Shown: positions 20,846 to 29,734, counted from the first letter of the stretch. The stretch: DNA of 64,000 nt from Thermoplasmata archaeon (GCA_035622275.1 DASPVQ010000013.1:1-64000), one strand, 5' to 3'. Made by a program: numbers and translations. The notes: generated from the letters alone by a model not told the origin.

Positions 20846-21917
20846 GCTGGATCGAGTTGAACAGGCCGATCGCCAGCGGCACCTCGCCCGGCGGTAGCTC
20901 GCGCCAGAAGTGCGGCAGCACGTACATCACGGCGTAGACGAAGCCGTAGGCGAACGAGAACAGCACCCCGATCGCGATCGCGGCCGCGACCCCGGCCCAG
21001 GGCAGGAGCGCGAGGACCGCGCCGCCGCCGACGACCGCGACCGCGAACTGCGTGCGGTGGTTGCGGTGGCGCTCGGCGAACCAGCCGCCGACCGGGCCGC
21101 CGAAGGTGCTCGGGAAGACGAACGCCATCCCGATCGCGCCCGCGAGCAGGATCGACCAGCCGTCGACGCTCGTTCCGTACGGGACGATGAACTGACCGGT
21201 GGCGAACGACGCCCCCTCGACCCCGATGAACGCGATGCCGATCACCCAGACCGCCGGCAGCCCGAACGCGCGCGGGAGGGGGCGCCACGGCGGCCGGGTG
21301 GCGGGCGGCGACCCGGCGGCCGTCGGGATCAGGACGGGCGCCGCGAGCGCGAGGGCGCCGAGCAGAGCGCCCCCGGCGAGGAGCGCGAGGCGCCAGCCCA
21401 GGAGCGGGATCAGCCCGGCGCTCGCCACGATCCCGAGCGCGGCGCCCGCGCTGAAAGCCGTGGTAAAGGTCCCGACCGGCAGCCCCCGCCGGCCGGCCGG
21501 ATACAGGCTCGCGACCAGCCCGATCGCCGGCGAGAAGAACAGGGCGGCCCCGGCACCGGCGAGCAGGCGGAGCGCGACGAGGGTCGCGAACGTCGGCGCG
21601 GCCGCGCTCGCCGCGCTCGCGGCCGCGAGCAGGGCGACCCCCGCGAGCGACACGGTGCGCGCGCCGTAGCGCAGCGAGAGCAGGCCGGCCGGCACCTGCA
21701 GCAGGCCCGCCCCAACGAGGAAGCTCGCGACGAGGAGGCCGAGCTGGGCGGGCCCGACCGCGAACGTCGCGCCGATCGACGGCAGCGCGGGCCCGGTGTC
21801 GAACCAGTTGTAGGCATATCCGACGCGCAGCAGGATCAGGACGACGGTCGCCCGGTTCACCGCACGGGAGGAGAGCGCCGCCCCGGCCACCGCGCCCGCC
21901 ATCCGCCTCCGCGCCAT
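20652..21917 (-). CDS. Major facilitator superfamily transporter
   Basis: About 421 residues with twelve hydrophobic segments, starting after a short basic lead (SSRAVNRATVVLILLRVGYAYNWF). The loop motif YPAGRRGLPVGTFTTAF and duplicated six-helix halves are typical MFS features. The substrate cannot be assigned. The ATG at 21917 is preferred because a longer TTG start at 21965 would lie in the TATA region shared with divergent alaS. The 3' end overlaps the C-terminal tail of the endonuclease III gene on the other strand. Confidence 0.85.
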   Translation of the reverse strand: MARRRMAGAVAGAALSSRAVNRATVVLILLRVGYAYNWFDTGPALPSIGATFAVGPAQLGLLVASFLVGAGLLQVPAGLLSLRYGARTVSLAGVALLAAASAASAAAPTFATLVALRLLAGAGAALFFSPAIGLVASLYPAGRRGLPVGTFTTAFSAGAALGIVASAGLIPLLGWRLALLAGGALLGALALAAPVLIPTAAGSPPATRPPWRPLPRAFGLPAVWVIGIAFIGVEGASFATGQFIVPYGTSVDGWSILLAGAIGMAFVFPSTFGGPVGGWFAERHRNHRTQFAVAVVGGGAVLALLPWAGVAAAIAIGVLFSFAYGFVYAVMYVLPHFWRELPPGEVPLAIGLFNSIQLTGGAIVASAFGAVVAVSSYDVAWWFLGALTVATLGALVALAPTPPAAGPRDEAAGVPARAPGP

Positions 21918-21967
21918 CCACCGCGCGCCCCCCGTGGGGCGCGCGCCACCCCGGCGATTCTCCAAAC

Positions 21968-21977
21968 GATTTAAGGG
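21968..21977. promoter_or_regulatory. TATA element between MFS gene and alaS
   Basis: CGATTTAAGG is centred 29 bases before the alaS ATG, which implies a leaderless alaS mRNA. Its complement (CTTAAATCG) may serve the divergent MFS gene, whose ATG lies about 55 bases away. Confidence 0.55.
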
Positions 21978-22000
21978 TCAGGCGGCGTCGGCGCGGCGCC

Positions 22001-24562
22001 ATGGACGCGGCGGAGTACGACCTCGAGTTCTTCCACCGCGCGGGCTTCCACCGCCGGACCTGCGCGGTCTGCGGCGCCCCGTTCTGGACCCTCGGGGACG
22101 CCGACCGTTGCCAGGAGGCGCCGTGCCGCGACTACGGGTTCGTCGGGCGGCCGGGCTTCGCCCGTGCCCTCTCCCCGCGCGACGTGCGGGAGACGTTCCT
22201 CTCGTTCTTCGAGCGGCGGGGCCACACCCGGATCCGGCGCTACCCGACGGTCGCGCGCTGGCGGAACGACGTCTTCTTCACGCAGGCGTCGATCTACGAC
22301 TTCCAGCCGTGGGTGACGAGCGGGGCGATCCCGCCGCCGGCGAATCCGCTCGCGATCAGCCAACCCGTCCTTCGCTTCGTCGACCTGGACGAGGTCGGTC
22401 GCAGCGGCCGGCACTTCACGCTTTTCGAGATGATGGCCCACCACGCGTTCAACCGCCCCGACCACGAGGTCTACTTTAAGGACCGGACGACCGAGCTCTG
22501 CCAGGAGCTCCTGACGACCGAGCTCGGCGCGGACCCGCGGGCGATCACCTACAAGGAGGAGGAATGGGAGGGAGGCGGGAACCTCGGCCCGTCGCTCAGC
22601 GTCGGCCTCCTCGGGCTCGAGCTCGCGACGCTCGTGTTCATGGAGTACGAGCGGGACGGCGACCGACTGAAGCCGATGCCGCTGACGGTCGTCGACACCG
22701 GCTACGGCCTCGAGCGGTTCGCCTGGATGAGCCGCGGGACGAAGACCGCCTACGAGGCGGTGTTCGGCGAGCCGTACGACGAGCTCCGCGCGACGTTCCC
22801 GGCCCGGGAGGCCGCGATCCTGATCGATCACGCCCGGGCGCTCAACTACCTCGTCACGGACGGCGTCGTGCCGTCGAACAGCAAGGCCGGCTACTTCGCC
22901 CGCCTCCTGGTCCGCCGCGCGCTGCGGATCCTGGGCAAGGTCCCGGAGGCCCCGAGCCTCGTCTCGGTCCTGGACGCGGTCGGTCGGCAGATCGCCCACG
23001 ACGCTCCGGAGGTCGGCGAGCACCGCGACGACCTCCACCGGGTCATCGAGGCGGAGGTCGAGCGGTTCGGGGAGGCCGTCGAGCGCGCCCGGGCGGTCAT
23101 TCGTCGCCAGGAGGAGCGCGGCCGCGCCGCGGGCGGCCGCATCTCCGAGGACGATCTGCTCGCGTGGTACGATTCGCTCGGGATCACGCCGGATCTCGCC
23201 ACGGCCGAGCTGGAGCACCCCCCGCCGATCCCCGAGGATTTCTACGCGCGGGTCGCGGCCCGGCACGAGCGCGACGCGCCGGCGAGCGACTACGTGGAGC
23301 GGGCCGAAGGCCTGCCGGACGTCCCCGCCGCGATCCCGCCGACCGAGGTCCTCTACTACCTCGACCCGTACACGCTCGCCTTCGACGCTCACGTATTGTG
23401 GGCGCAGGGTGAGTTCGTGGTCCTCGACCGCACTTTCTTCTACCCGACCGGCGGGGGCCAGGTCACCGACCGCGGCCACCTGGGGGACCGGGAGGTCGTC
23501 GACGTCGAGCGCAAGGGCCCCTGGATCCTCCATCGTCTCGACGCGCCGGCGCACGTGAGCGCGGGCGAGCGCGTCCACGGCCGCATCGATCGGGCCCGGC
23601 GCGTCCAGCTGATGCAGCACCACACGGCAACGCACCTGCTCAACGGCGCGCTGCGCGAAACGCTCGGGCCGCACGTCTGGCAGGCCGGCGCCTACAAGGG
23701 CCCCGAGCTCGCCCGCATCGACGTCACGCACTACCGGCCGCTCTCGCGGGAGGAGCTGCACAAGGTCGAGCGCCGGGTGAACGAGATCGTTCGCGAGGAC
23801 CGGCCCGTCAAGAGCTACTTCGAGTCGCGCAACGAGGCCGAGCGACGCTTCGGCTTCACGCTCTACCAGGGCGGCGCGGTCCCCGGTCGCGAGCTGCGCA
23901 TCGTCGAGGTCGAGGGGTTCGACGTGGAGGCGTGCGGCGGAACCCACTGCACCCACACGAGCGAGGTCGGCGCGATCGGGCTGCTCGACGTCGAGCGGAT
24001 CCAGGACGGGATCGTCCGGCTGACGTTCGCGAGCGGCGAACGGGCGCTCGACATCCGGGAGGAGCACGAGGAGATCCTGAAGGAGGCGGCCCGGCGCCTC
24101 GGCGTCGGGGTGCCGCAGCTGCCGGACGGCATCGACCGTCTCCTGGGGGAGGTCGAGGAGTCTCGCCGCACCGCGCGCGAGCGCCGACGCGAGGACCTGG
24201 GTAGCCTCGCCGGTCGGCTGGCGGGCGACCCGGCGGCCACGCAGACCGTCGGCGGGACGACCCTGACGAGCTACCTGGGGACGCTCGAGCGCGCCGAGCT
24301 GATGGAACTCTCGCGCCTGCTCACCCGCGACGGCGAGCGGGTCGCGGTGCTCGCGGGCGAGCGGGAGGGCCGCGGGATCCTCTTCGTGGGATCGACCTCG
24401 GCGCGCGTCGCCGCGGACGCGCTCGTCCGCGCCGCGGCTCCGGCCTTCGGCGCGAAGGGAGGCGGGAACCCGAGCGCGGCGACCGCCGTCGGCGAGCCCG
24501 GCGCGCCGCTCGCGGAGGCGGTCCGGCGGGCGGTCGAGGCCGCCCGCGCGATGGCGGCGTAA
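22001..24562 (+). CDS. alaS: Alanyl-tRNA synthetase, archaeal type
   Basis: 853 residues. An N-terminal zinc-knuckle segment, CAVCGAPFWTLGDADRCQEAPC, shown only in part as CAVC...CQEAPC, is the archaeal hallmark. The class II catalytic core follows (FTLFEMMAHHAFN, GYGLERFAWMSRGTKTAYEAV). The editing domain carries HHTATH and CGGTHCTH, the zinc ligands that hydrolyse Ser- and Gly-tRNA-Ala. The C-terminal domain ends with the Gly-rich KGGGNPSAATAVG. It charges tRNA-Ala with alanine. A TATA box 29 bases before the ATG suggests a leaderless transcript. No neighbours form an obvious operon. Confidence 0.97.
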   Translation: MDAAEYDLEFFHRAGFHRRTCAVCGAPFWTLGDADRCQEAPCRDYGFVGRPGFARALSPRDVRETFLSFFERRGHTRIRRYPTVARWRNDVFFTQASIYDFQPWVTSGAIPPPANPLAISQPVLRFVDLDEVGRSGRHFTLFEMMAHHAFNRPDHEVYFKDRTTELCQELLTTELGADPRAITYKEEEWEGGGNLGPSLSVGLLGLELATLVFMEYERDGDRLKPMPLTVVDTGYGLERFAWMSRGTKTAYEAVFGEPYDELRATFPAREAAILIDHARALNYLVTDGVVPSNSKAGYFARLLVRRALRILGKVPEAPSLVSVLDAVGRQIAHDAPEVGEHRDDLHRVIEAEVERFGEAVERARAVIRRQEERGRAAGGRISEDDLLAWYDSLGITPDLATAELEHPPPIPEDFYARVAARHERDAPASDYVERAEGLPDVPAAIPPTEVLYYLDPYTLAFDAHVLWAQGEFVVLDRTFFYPTGGGQVTDRGHLGDREVVDVERKGPWILHRLDAPAHVSAGERVHGRIDRARRVQLMQHHTATHLLNGALRETLGPHVWQAGAYKGPELARIDVTHYRPLSREELHKVERRVNEIVREDRPVKSYFESRNEAERRFGFTLYQGGAVPGRELRIVEVEGFDVEACGGTHCTHTSEVGAIGLLDVERIQDGIVRLTFASGERALDIREEHEEILKEAARRLGVGVPQLPDGIDRLLGEVEESRRTARERRREDLGSLAGRLAGDPAATQTVGGTTLTSYLGTLERAELMELSRLLTRDGERVAVLAGEREGRGILFVGSTSARVAADALVRAAAPAFGAKGGGNPSAATAVGEPGAPLAEAVRRAVEAARAMAA

Positions 24563-24688
24563 CGCCGGTATCCGGGCCGCCGAAACAGGGAAACCTTTAC
24601 CTTCCCTCCGCGACCTTGACGACTTCGGGAAACGGAATGGTTCGTCGGGCTCGGGACCCACCGTGCCGCCCGTACCCGCGGGGCTAGC

Positions 24689-26245
24689 ATGTCCGCGAAC
24701 GAGGGGAGCACGGTCGGCGGGGTGCCGCCCGAGGTGGTGGCCTTCCTCAGCGGCAAGGGCGGCCGGTCGCTGATCGTCAAGGGCGGCGCCGGCTCCGGCA
24801 AGACGACCTTCGGCCTCGAGCTGCTCGAGCGCGTCGGCCAGCCCAACCGCTCGTTCTACCTCTCGACGCGCGTCGGCGACGAGGCGCTCTACCGCCAGTT
24901 CCCCTGGCTGAAGGCGACCGAGATGCGCACGCGCGTCCTCGATGCCGCCAAGCTGTTCCTCGACGCGATCCAGTCGGCCGGCAAGTCGCGGGAGCCCGAG
25001 CTCCCCGAGCCCGAGCAGCGCAAGGTCCGCGCGGGTCGCGAGGTCCTCTCCAGCTTCGGCCAGGAACGCGGCGCCCCGACCCGGGTCGACCGCGCGCACC
25101 TGCAGGCGCTGCTCAAGCGCAGCCCGATGCCCGAGGTCGAGAACGTCTACAACCGCATCGAGAAGGCGCTGCCGGAGAAGGCGCTGCTCGTCATCGACTC
25201 GCTCGAGGGTGTGACCCACAAGTACGGTCTCGAGATGGAAGAGTTCGTCATGGCGCTCCAGAAGGACCTCGTGGAGGGGTCCAGCACGGACGTCGTGATG
25301 ATCCTGGAGAAGCCCGAGGCCGGGGGCATCGAGTACCTCGTCGACGGGCTGATCTCGATCCAGCGCGAGGAGCTGGACGAGCGCCGGGTCCGCCACATGC
25401 GGCTCGAGAAGCTGCGAGCGACCAACATCGGGCGCGCGCGCTACGCGGTCACGCTCAACGAGGGCCGCTTCGAGGCGCTCGGGATCGGGGCCGCCAACCA
25501 CGCCGCGTCCCCGGGGGCCAACGCATCGGGCCCCTGGAAGCCGATCTCGGACCCGGAGCGCTACTACTCGACGGGGATCCCGGACTTCGACCAGCTGCTC
25601 GGGGGCGGCTTCCGCCGCGGCAGCTTCAACGCCTTCGAGGTCGACGTCAACGTCGGCATCGACGACTGCTACATGCTGTTCACGCCGACGTTCCTCAACT
25701 TCCTGAGCCAGGGCCGGGGCCTGATGGCGGTACTGAGCGCCGGCGAGTCCCCGGAGCGCCTGCGCGAGACCCTCGTGCGCCACATCCCGGCGAACCAGTT
25801 CGACACGCGCGTGCGGATCCCGGACTACACGGCCAACGAGACCGAGGACCCGTACATCCTGCCGATGGCGCGCTTCGGCCGCGAGGAGGCGACCCGCGCG
25901 ATGGTCACCGCGGAGAAGGCCGTCGCGGGCCCGGACCGAAAGCCGTTCATGGAGTACACCGCGTTCGACACGTTCGAGAGCCTGATGGGCGATCAGATCG
26001 CCATCCGGATGTACTTCCAGGGCGTCTCGCGCACCAAGCACGTGGGCAACCTCGGCATCGGGCTGCTGAAGCCCGGGCTCCTCGTGTCGAGCGAGATCCT
26101 GAACATGATGGACACCTACTTCCGGATCATGAACATCGACAACGCCCCATGCATCTACGGGATCCGGCCCCGGACGACGATCTACGCGATCAGCGCGGAT
26201 CCGGAGAAGGGCGCACCGCACGCGACGCTGACCCCGGTCGTCTAG
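24689..26245 (+). CDS. Double RecA-like ATPase (KaiC/GvpD-like), second domain degenerate
   Basis: 518 residues with two RecA-type domains. Domain 1 has Walker A VKGGAGSGKTTFGLELL (residues about 30-46) and Walker B ALLVIDSLEGVTHK near 170. Domain 2 starts with the KaiC-type lead STGIPDFDQLLGGGFRRGSF (about 292-311), but its Walker A is replaced by FEVDVNVGIDD, so it should not bind ATP normally. This arrangement is seen in archaeal KaiC/GvpD relatives often annotated as RAD55-family or gas vesicle GvpD-like regulators. No gas vesicle genes are nearby. The role is unknown; regulation or signalling through oligomeric ATPase activity is inferred. Confidence 0.8.
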   Translation: MSANEGSTVGGVPPEVVAFLSGKGGRSLIVKGGAGSGKTTFGLELLERVGQPNRSFYLSTRVGDEALYRQFPWLKATEMRTRVLDAAKLFLDAIQSAGKSREPELPEPEQRKVRAGREVLSSFGQERGAPTRVDRAHLQALLKRSPMPEVENVYNRIEKALPEKALLVIDSLEGVTHKYGLEMEEFVMALQKDLVEGSSTDVVMILEKPEAGGIEYLVDGLISIQREELDERRVRHMRLEKLRATNIGRARYAVTLNEGRFEALGIGAANHAASPGANASGPWKPISDPERYYSTGIPDFDQLLGGGFRRGSFNAFEVDVNVGIDDCYMLFTPTFLNFLSQGRGLMAVLSAGESPERLRETLVRHIPANQFDTRVRIPDYTANETEDPYILPMARFGREEATRAMVTAEKAVAGPDRKPFMEYTAFDTFESLMGDQIAIRMYFQGVSRTKHVGNLGIGLLKPGLLVSSEILNMMDTYFRIMNIDNAPCIYGIRPRTTIYAISADPEKGAPHATLTPVV

Positions 26246-26252
26246 GGCCGCG

Positions 26253-26906
26253 CTAGCCCGGCAGTCCCAGCAGGACGACGCCGAGCAGGAAGAGCGCCAG
26301 GGCCGGCACCAGCGTCATCACGATGTCGTCGTCGAACCACCAGACCTTCGGCCGCTCGACGGCGACGGCGATCGCCGCCGCGACCAGCGCGAGCCCCCCC
26401 GAGGCGAGGGGCGGCCAGCGCCCCAGCAGCGTGAGGCCCGCAAAGGCGAGCAGCGCGTAGACCCCGAACGGAACGGCGAGATCGATCCCGGGCACGCGCG
26501 GCGTCCGCCGTAGCTCGCCGGCCAGGGGGTCGACGATCGCGGTACCGAGCACGACCGCGCAGGCGATCGGCATCGGGAACAGCAGGATCGCGACGACGAT
26601 CGCCACCCCGAAGACGGCGAAGCTGCCGAGGCGCTCGCGTTCGTAGTCGCGGATCGTGGGCAGCTCGAGGCCGATCGCATGGCGCAGCAGCTCCAGGACG
26701 AGCACCGCCGCGAGCGCGGCGAGCAGCACGTAGAGCTTCGGGGCGACGACGAAGAAGTCGGTCGGGAGCGCGTAGTAGATCAGGGCCGCGGCCCCCAGCC
26801 CGTGCAGGATCCGCCGCCAGATCCGGTCGCCGAGGGCGAAGTCGCCCCCGAACCGGGCGCCGAGCCACCGCCGGAACCGCCCGCCGCGGTGGAGCCGGAT
26901 CGCCAC
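26253..26906 (-). CDS. Polyprenol (dolichol/phytol) kinase-like integral membrane protein
   Basis: 217 residues with about seven hydrophobic segments. After a basic lead, the cytosolic motif WRRILHGLGAAALIYY, the central segment IVDPLAGELRRTPR and a C-terminal DDDIVMTLVPALALFLL resemble the CTP-dependent dolichol/phytol kinase family, where the Asp-containing loops bind nucleotide. It may phosphorylate a polyprenol or geranylgeraniol for lipid or glycan carrier metabolism. GTG at 26906 is preferred over a TTG at 26918 because a TATA-like AAATAG lies about 24 bases upstream. Divergent from purE. Confidence 0.6.
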   Translation of the reverse strand: MAIRLHRGGRFRRWLGARFGGDFALGDRIWRRILHGLGAAALIYYALPTDFFVVAPKLYVLLAALAAVLVLELLRHAIGLELPTIRDYERERLGSFAVFGVAIVVAILLFPMPIACAVVLGTAIVDPLAGELRRTPRVPGIDLAVPFGVYALLAFAGLTLLGRWPPLASGGLALVAAAIAVAVERPKVWWFDDDIVMTLVPALALFLLGVVLLGLPG

Positions 26907-26925
26907 GGGCGCGGGCAAGCGGCCA

Positions 26926-26934
26926 AACTATTTG
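26926..26934. promoter_or_regulatory. TATA-like element between the kinase-like gene and purE
   Basis: AACTATTTG is centred 28 bases before the purE GTG and about 24 bases before the GTG of the divergent membrane protein gene. Both would then be leaderless. Confidence 0.45.
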
Positions 26935-26957
26935 TCTCGCCGTCGCTCGCTCGCGCC

Positions 26958-27419
26958 GTGAAGGTCACGGTGCTGGTCGGCAGCAAATCGGACCTCGAGA
27001 TCGCGGAGAAAGTGCGCGCCCGGCTCACCGGGTTCGGCGTCGCCTGCGAGGTCCACGTCGCGAGCGCGCACCGCACCCCGGACAAGGTCGACCGGCTCGT
27101 CCGCGACCCCGAGACCGACGTCTTCGTCGCGATGGCCGGACTCTCGGCCGCGCTGCCGGGCGTCGTCGCGGCCCGCACGCTCAAGCCGGTGGTCGGGGTC
27201 CCGCTCCACCGGGGGCTCGGGCTCGACAGCCTGCTCTCCGTCGTCCAGATGCCGCCCGGGATCCCCGTCGCCGCGGTCGGCCTCGACGCCGCCGAGAACG
27301 CCGCGCTCCTCGCGACCGAGATCCTCGCGCTCAAGTTCCCCGAGCTCGCCGCCGCGCTCGAGCGCTACCGCGCGCAGTGGCGGGAAGAGCCCGCCGCGCC
27401 GGCGAGGGAACCGACGTGA
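26958..27419 (+). CDS. purE: 5-(carboxyamino)imidazole ribonucleotide mutase / AIR carboxylase PurE
   Basis: 153 residues. The N-terminal VLVGSKSDLEIAEKV and HVASAHRTPDKV are the PurE nucleotide-binding motifs, followed by AMAGLSAALPGVVAARTLKPVVGVPL and the DSLLSVVQMPPGIPVA segment. It makes CAIR in purine synthesis. Whether it is the N5-CAIR mutase or direct AIR carboxylase cannot be settled here; no purK is nearby. A GTG start after a TATA-like element is chosen; the open frame extends further upstream without family similarity. Its stop overlaps the GTG of guaA(B). Confidence 0.92.
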   Translation: MKVTVLVGSKSDLEIAEKVRARLTGFGVACEVHVASAHRTPDKVDRLVRDPETDVFVAMAGLSAALPGVVAARTLKPVVGVPLHRGLGLDSLLSVVQMPPGIPVAAVGLDAAENAALLATEILALKFPELAAALERYRAQWREEPAAPAREPT

Positions 27420-28363
27420 GGGACCCGGCCGCGTTCGTCGACGAGGCCCTCGGGCGCCTGCGCGCCGAGATCCCCGGGCGCGCGATCGTGGCGGCGTCCG
27501 GCGGCATCGACTCGACCGTCGCCGCCCACCTCACGGTGCGAGCGATCGGCGATCGGGCGCGCCCGATCTTCGTCGACACGGGCCTGCTGCGCGCGGGCGA
27601 GCTCGAGCGGGTGCGCCGGTCGTTCGCGACCGCCGGCCTGCCGCTCGAGGTCGCGGAGGCGTCGGAGGCGTTCTTCCGGGCGCTCGAGGGCGTCACCGAC
27701 CCCGAGGAGAAACGGCGGCGGATCGGCACCGCGTTCGTGCGGCGGTTCGAAGCGGAGGCCGGGCGATTCGGCACCGACCGACTCGTCCAGGGGACGATCG
27801 CCCCCGACTGGATCGAGAGCGGCGGCGCGCTGCGCGACACGATCAAGACCCACCATAACGTCGGCGGGGTGCCGAAGGACAGCCGCCTCGTCCTGGTCGA
27901 GCCGCTGCGCGACCTCTACAAGGACGAGGTGCGGGCCGTCGCCCGGACGCTCGGAATCCCGGCGCCCGATCGCCAGCCGTTCCCGGGCACCGGGCTCGCC
28001 GTGCGCGTCAACGGCCCCGTCACGCCCGAACGCGTGCGACGGGCCCGGATCGCCAACGCGATCGTCGAGGAGGAGATCGAGCGCGCGGCCACCGCGGGCG
28101 CGATCCCGCACCCGTGGCAGTACTTCGCGGTCCTCCTGCCCGTGCGCACCGTCGGCGTCACCGGCGACAACCGGGTCTACGGGGAGGCGGTGAGCGTGCG
28201 GGCCGTCGAGTCGGTCGACGCGATGACCGCGACCGCGCTCGAGCTGCCGCGCGCGCTGACCCGGGCGATCGCCGAGCGGATCACACGGGAGCTCTCCGGC
28301 GAGGTCGTCCGGGTCCTCTACGACGTCACCGACAAACCGCCGGCGACGATCGAGTGGGAATAG
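27416..28363 (+). CDS. guaAb: GMP synthase subunit B (ATP pyrophosphatase domain)
   Basis: 315 residues, the archaeal stand-alone PP-ATPase subunit of GMP synthase; the glutaminase subunit is a separate gene not seen here. The PP-loop VAASGGIDSTVAAHL is at residues about 24-38, and the C-terminal dimer domain has QPFPGTGLAVRVNG and the end motif YDVTDKPPATIEWE, which is diagnostic. It aminates XMP to GMP. GTG start overlapping the purE stop shows a two-gene purine operon. Confidence 0.95.
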   Translation: MRDPAAFVDEALGRLRAEIPGRAIVAASGGIDSTVAAHLTVRAIGDRARPIFVDTGLLRAGELERVRRSFATAGLPLEVAEASEAFFRALEGVTDPEEKRRRIGTAFVRRFEAEAGRFGTDRLVQGTIAPDWIESGGALRDTIKTHHNVGGVPKDSRLVLVEPLRDLYKDEVRAVARTLGIPAPDRQPFPGTGLAVRVNGPVTPERVRRARIANAIVEEEIERAATAGAIPHPWQYFAVLLPVRTVGVTGDNRVYGEAVSVRAVESVDAMTATALELPRALTRAIAERITRELSGEVVRVLYDVTDKPPATIEWE

Positions 28364-28408
28364 CGCGCGCGAAGAGCCTATCTATCCTCGACCCTCCGCG
28401 AGCGGCCG

Positions 28409-28627
28409 ATGAGCGCTCCGCCGGTGCCGCCCCGCTCCCTGCGGATCCCCGAGGAGACCGCGCGGGCGATCGAGGAGCGGATCCGCGGCTCCGGCTTCGA
28501 GACGGTCGATGCGTTCGTCGCGTTCGTGCTCGCCCGTCTCCTCGAGCAGCCCGGGGACGCCGCATTCAGCGAGGCGGACGAGCGCGCGCTCAAGGAGCGG
28601 CTGCGCTCGCTCGGCTACATCGACTAA
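28409..28627 (+). CDS. Small conserved protein with ribbon-helix-helix-like start
   Basis: 72 residues. The N-terminal RSLRIPEETARAIEERIRGSGFETVDAFVAFVLARLLEQ, split here at the turn, has the strand-helix-helix pattern seen in CopG-like proteins, and the C-terminal SEADERALKERLRSLGYID resembles the tail of many sulfatase/AlkP-type proteins. It may be a small DNA-binding or adaptor protein; I cannot name a function. CCTATCTATCC 20-30 bases upstream could be its TATA element. An AlkP-superfamily gene is present 9 kb away at 37248. Confidence 0.65.
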   Translation: MSAPPVPPRSLRIPEETARAIEERIRGSGFETVDAFVAFVLARLLEQPGDAAFSEADERALKERLRSLGYID

Positions 28628-29324
28628 GAGCCCGCACCCCGGCTTGTCGTGCGTGAGATCGTCCCTGCACTCCCGCATGCCGGTGATCGGATACACGGTG
28701 CCGGCCGAGGAACTCGCCGATCCGTTCGGGACATGTGAGCAGTCGAGGCGGTCCGGCGGCGGGGGGGGTGGGGCCGCGACGGGGAGCCTCACCACGGACG
28801 TCTTCGGGGAAAGCGCGTTCGGGAAGCTCGCCGCACCCACGGGGCCGGCGGACCCCCAGCGGGCTTCCCTACGGCCGAGGCGGTCGTCCGGCGGCAAGCC
28901 TCCTCTCCAACCTGGCGTTGCCCGTCCGGGGCCGCGAACCGACATTTGCCGACGCCGGTATCGTCACGGAGGATGATTTTGCGAATCAGCTGAATCCTGA
29001 ACTTCAACGCGACCGCGGCGGGCGCCTCACCGGATGGAGGGCGAGGCGGAATCGGGGTGCTGAGAGGCCTGACAGCAGTCGTGCCGACCTCCCCCCAGCA
29101 CCGGTTCTAGGAAAGCGCGCTCTGAGGGCCGTTAGGTGAGGTCGATGGGGTGCCATCATGGGGTGTAATCGACTGCGAGCGAGACCTGCCCCCAAGCCAA
29201 GCGCCTGTATCTCTGTCGAGGACCACCACGTGTGCTCTATGAGCTGACACTCGACGCAGTGCCCTGTCCTGTCTTTGCGATGCAGCTATCCGGACGCGCG
29301 CCCCCGGATTCGATAGGCGATTAT
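28628..29324. other. Gene-poor stretch, no supported gene
   Basis: About 700 bases where no frame on either strand gives a family I recognise. The plus strand has protein-like scraps in two frames (a start MPVIGYTVPAEELADP at 28677 and PTFADAGIVTEDDFANQLNPE at about 28945), which could be pieces of a frameshifted or decayed gene. GC falls towards the right. No repeats, tRNA or transposase ends were seen. Confidence 0.4.
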
Positions 29325-29672
29325 CTAAGGTCTCCCCGAGTCGGGCGATTTCTCGATCCCCAGCCCCGCCTGTTGTGCAGAATTCAGCACCGCTTCGAAA
29401 GCCTCTTGGGTCAGAGGATTGTCAGCGGGATAAATCGTCCGAAGATCGTAGCGAGAAAATGGAAAGGGGCGGCCGTTTGGAAGAATCGCCGGGTTGAGCC
29501 GGAGCGTAATCCGCGTATCGGGATCTCGAAGGGAGCCGAGATTCGCCATTGCGGCGACGAGGCTCTCTCGCACGATAAGGCGGTCGGTAAGGCGAGCGCT
29601 TCGAGCGGGACGGAAAGCGGCCATGCGCACCTGGGCAGGTTGCGCGCGGTATCGCGCGGGTCTGCGCCGCAT
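29325..29672 (-). CDS. Hypothetical protein in a low-GC patch, possibly acquired or truncated
   Basis: 115 residues, or 99 from an internal ATG beginning MAAFRPARSARLTDRL. The translation reads like a real protein (SLVAAMANLGSLRDPDTRI, PFPFSRYDLRTIYPADNPL, TQEAFEAVLNSAQQAG), but no family is recognised. Third codon positions often carry A or T, unlike all neighbours, and local GC is roughly 50-60 per cent against about 70 elsewhere. This suggests horizontal origin. The short length may mean a remnant. No mobile-element gene is adjacent. Confidence 0.35.
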   Translation of the reverse strand: MRRRPARYRAQPAQVRMAAFRPARSARLTDRLIVRESLVAAMANLGSLRDPDTRITLRLNPAILPNGRPFPFSRYDLRTIYPADNPLTQEAFEAVLNSAQQAGLGIEKSPDSGRP

Positions 29673-29734
29673 CTTTGGGCGCCGAGTCGCGTGCCGCCCG
29701 ACAACGCTTAGCCGCCGCGGCCGCTCCGCCTGCC

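Noticed and set aside
21971-26221. A 1,416-codon minus-strand open frame opposite alaS and the RecA-like ATPase gene
   Set aside because: It is antisense to two clear genes and shows only shadow-frame composition (runs of RR, DR, VE, HL).
28677-28976. Possible plus-strand protein beginning MPVIGYTVPAEELADP
   Set aside because: Only the first about 20 residues look natural; the rest is Gly/Arg/Pro low complexity, there is no TATA box or Shine-Dalgarno, and no family match can be named. It may be a decayed piece.
29232-29711. 159-residue plus-strand frame in the low-GC patch
   Set aside because: It is antisense to the frame at 29325-29672, whose codon pattern reads better as protein.
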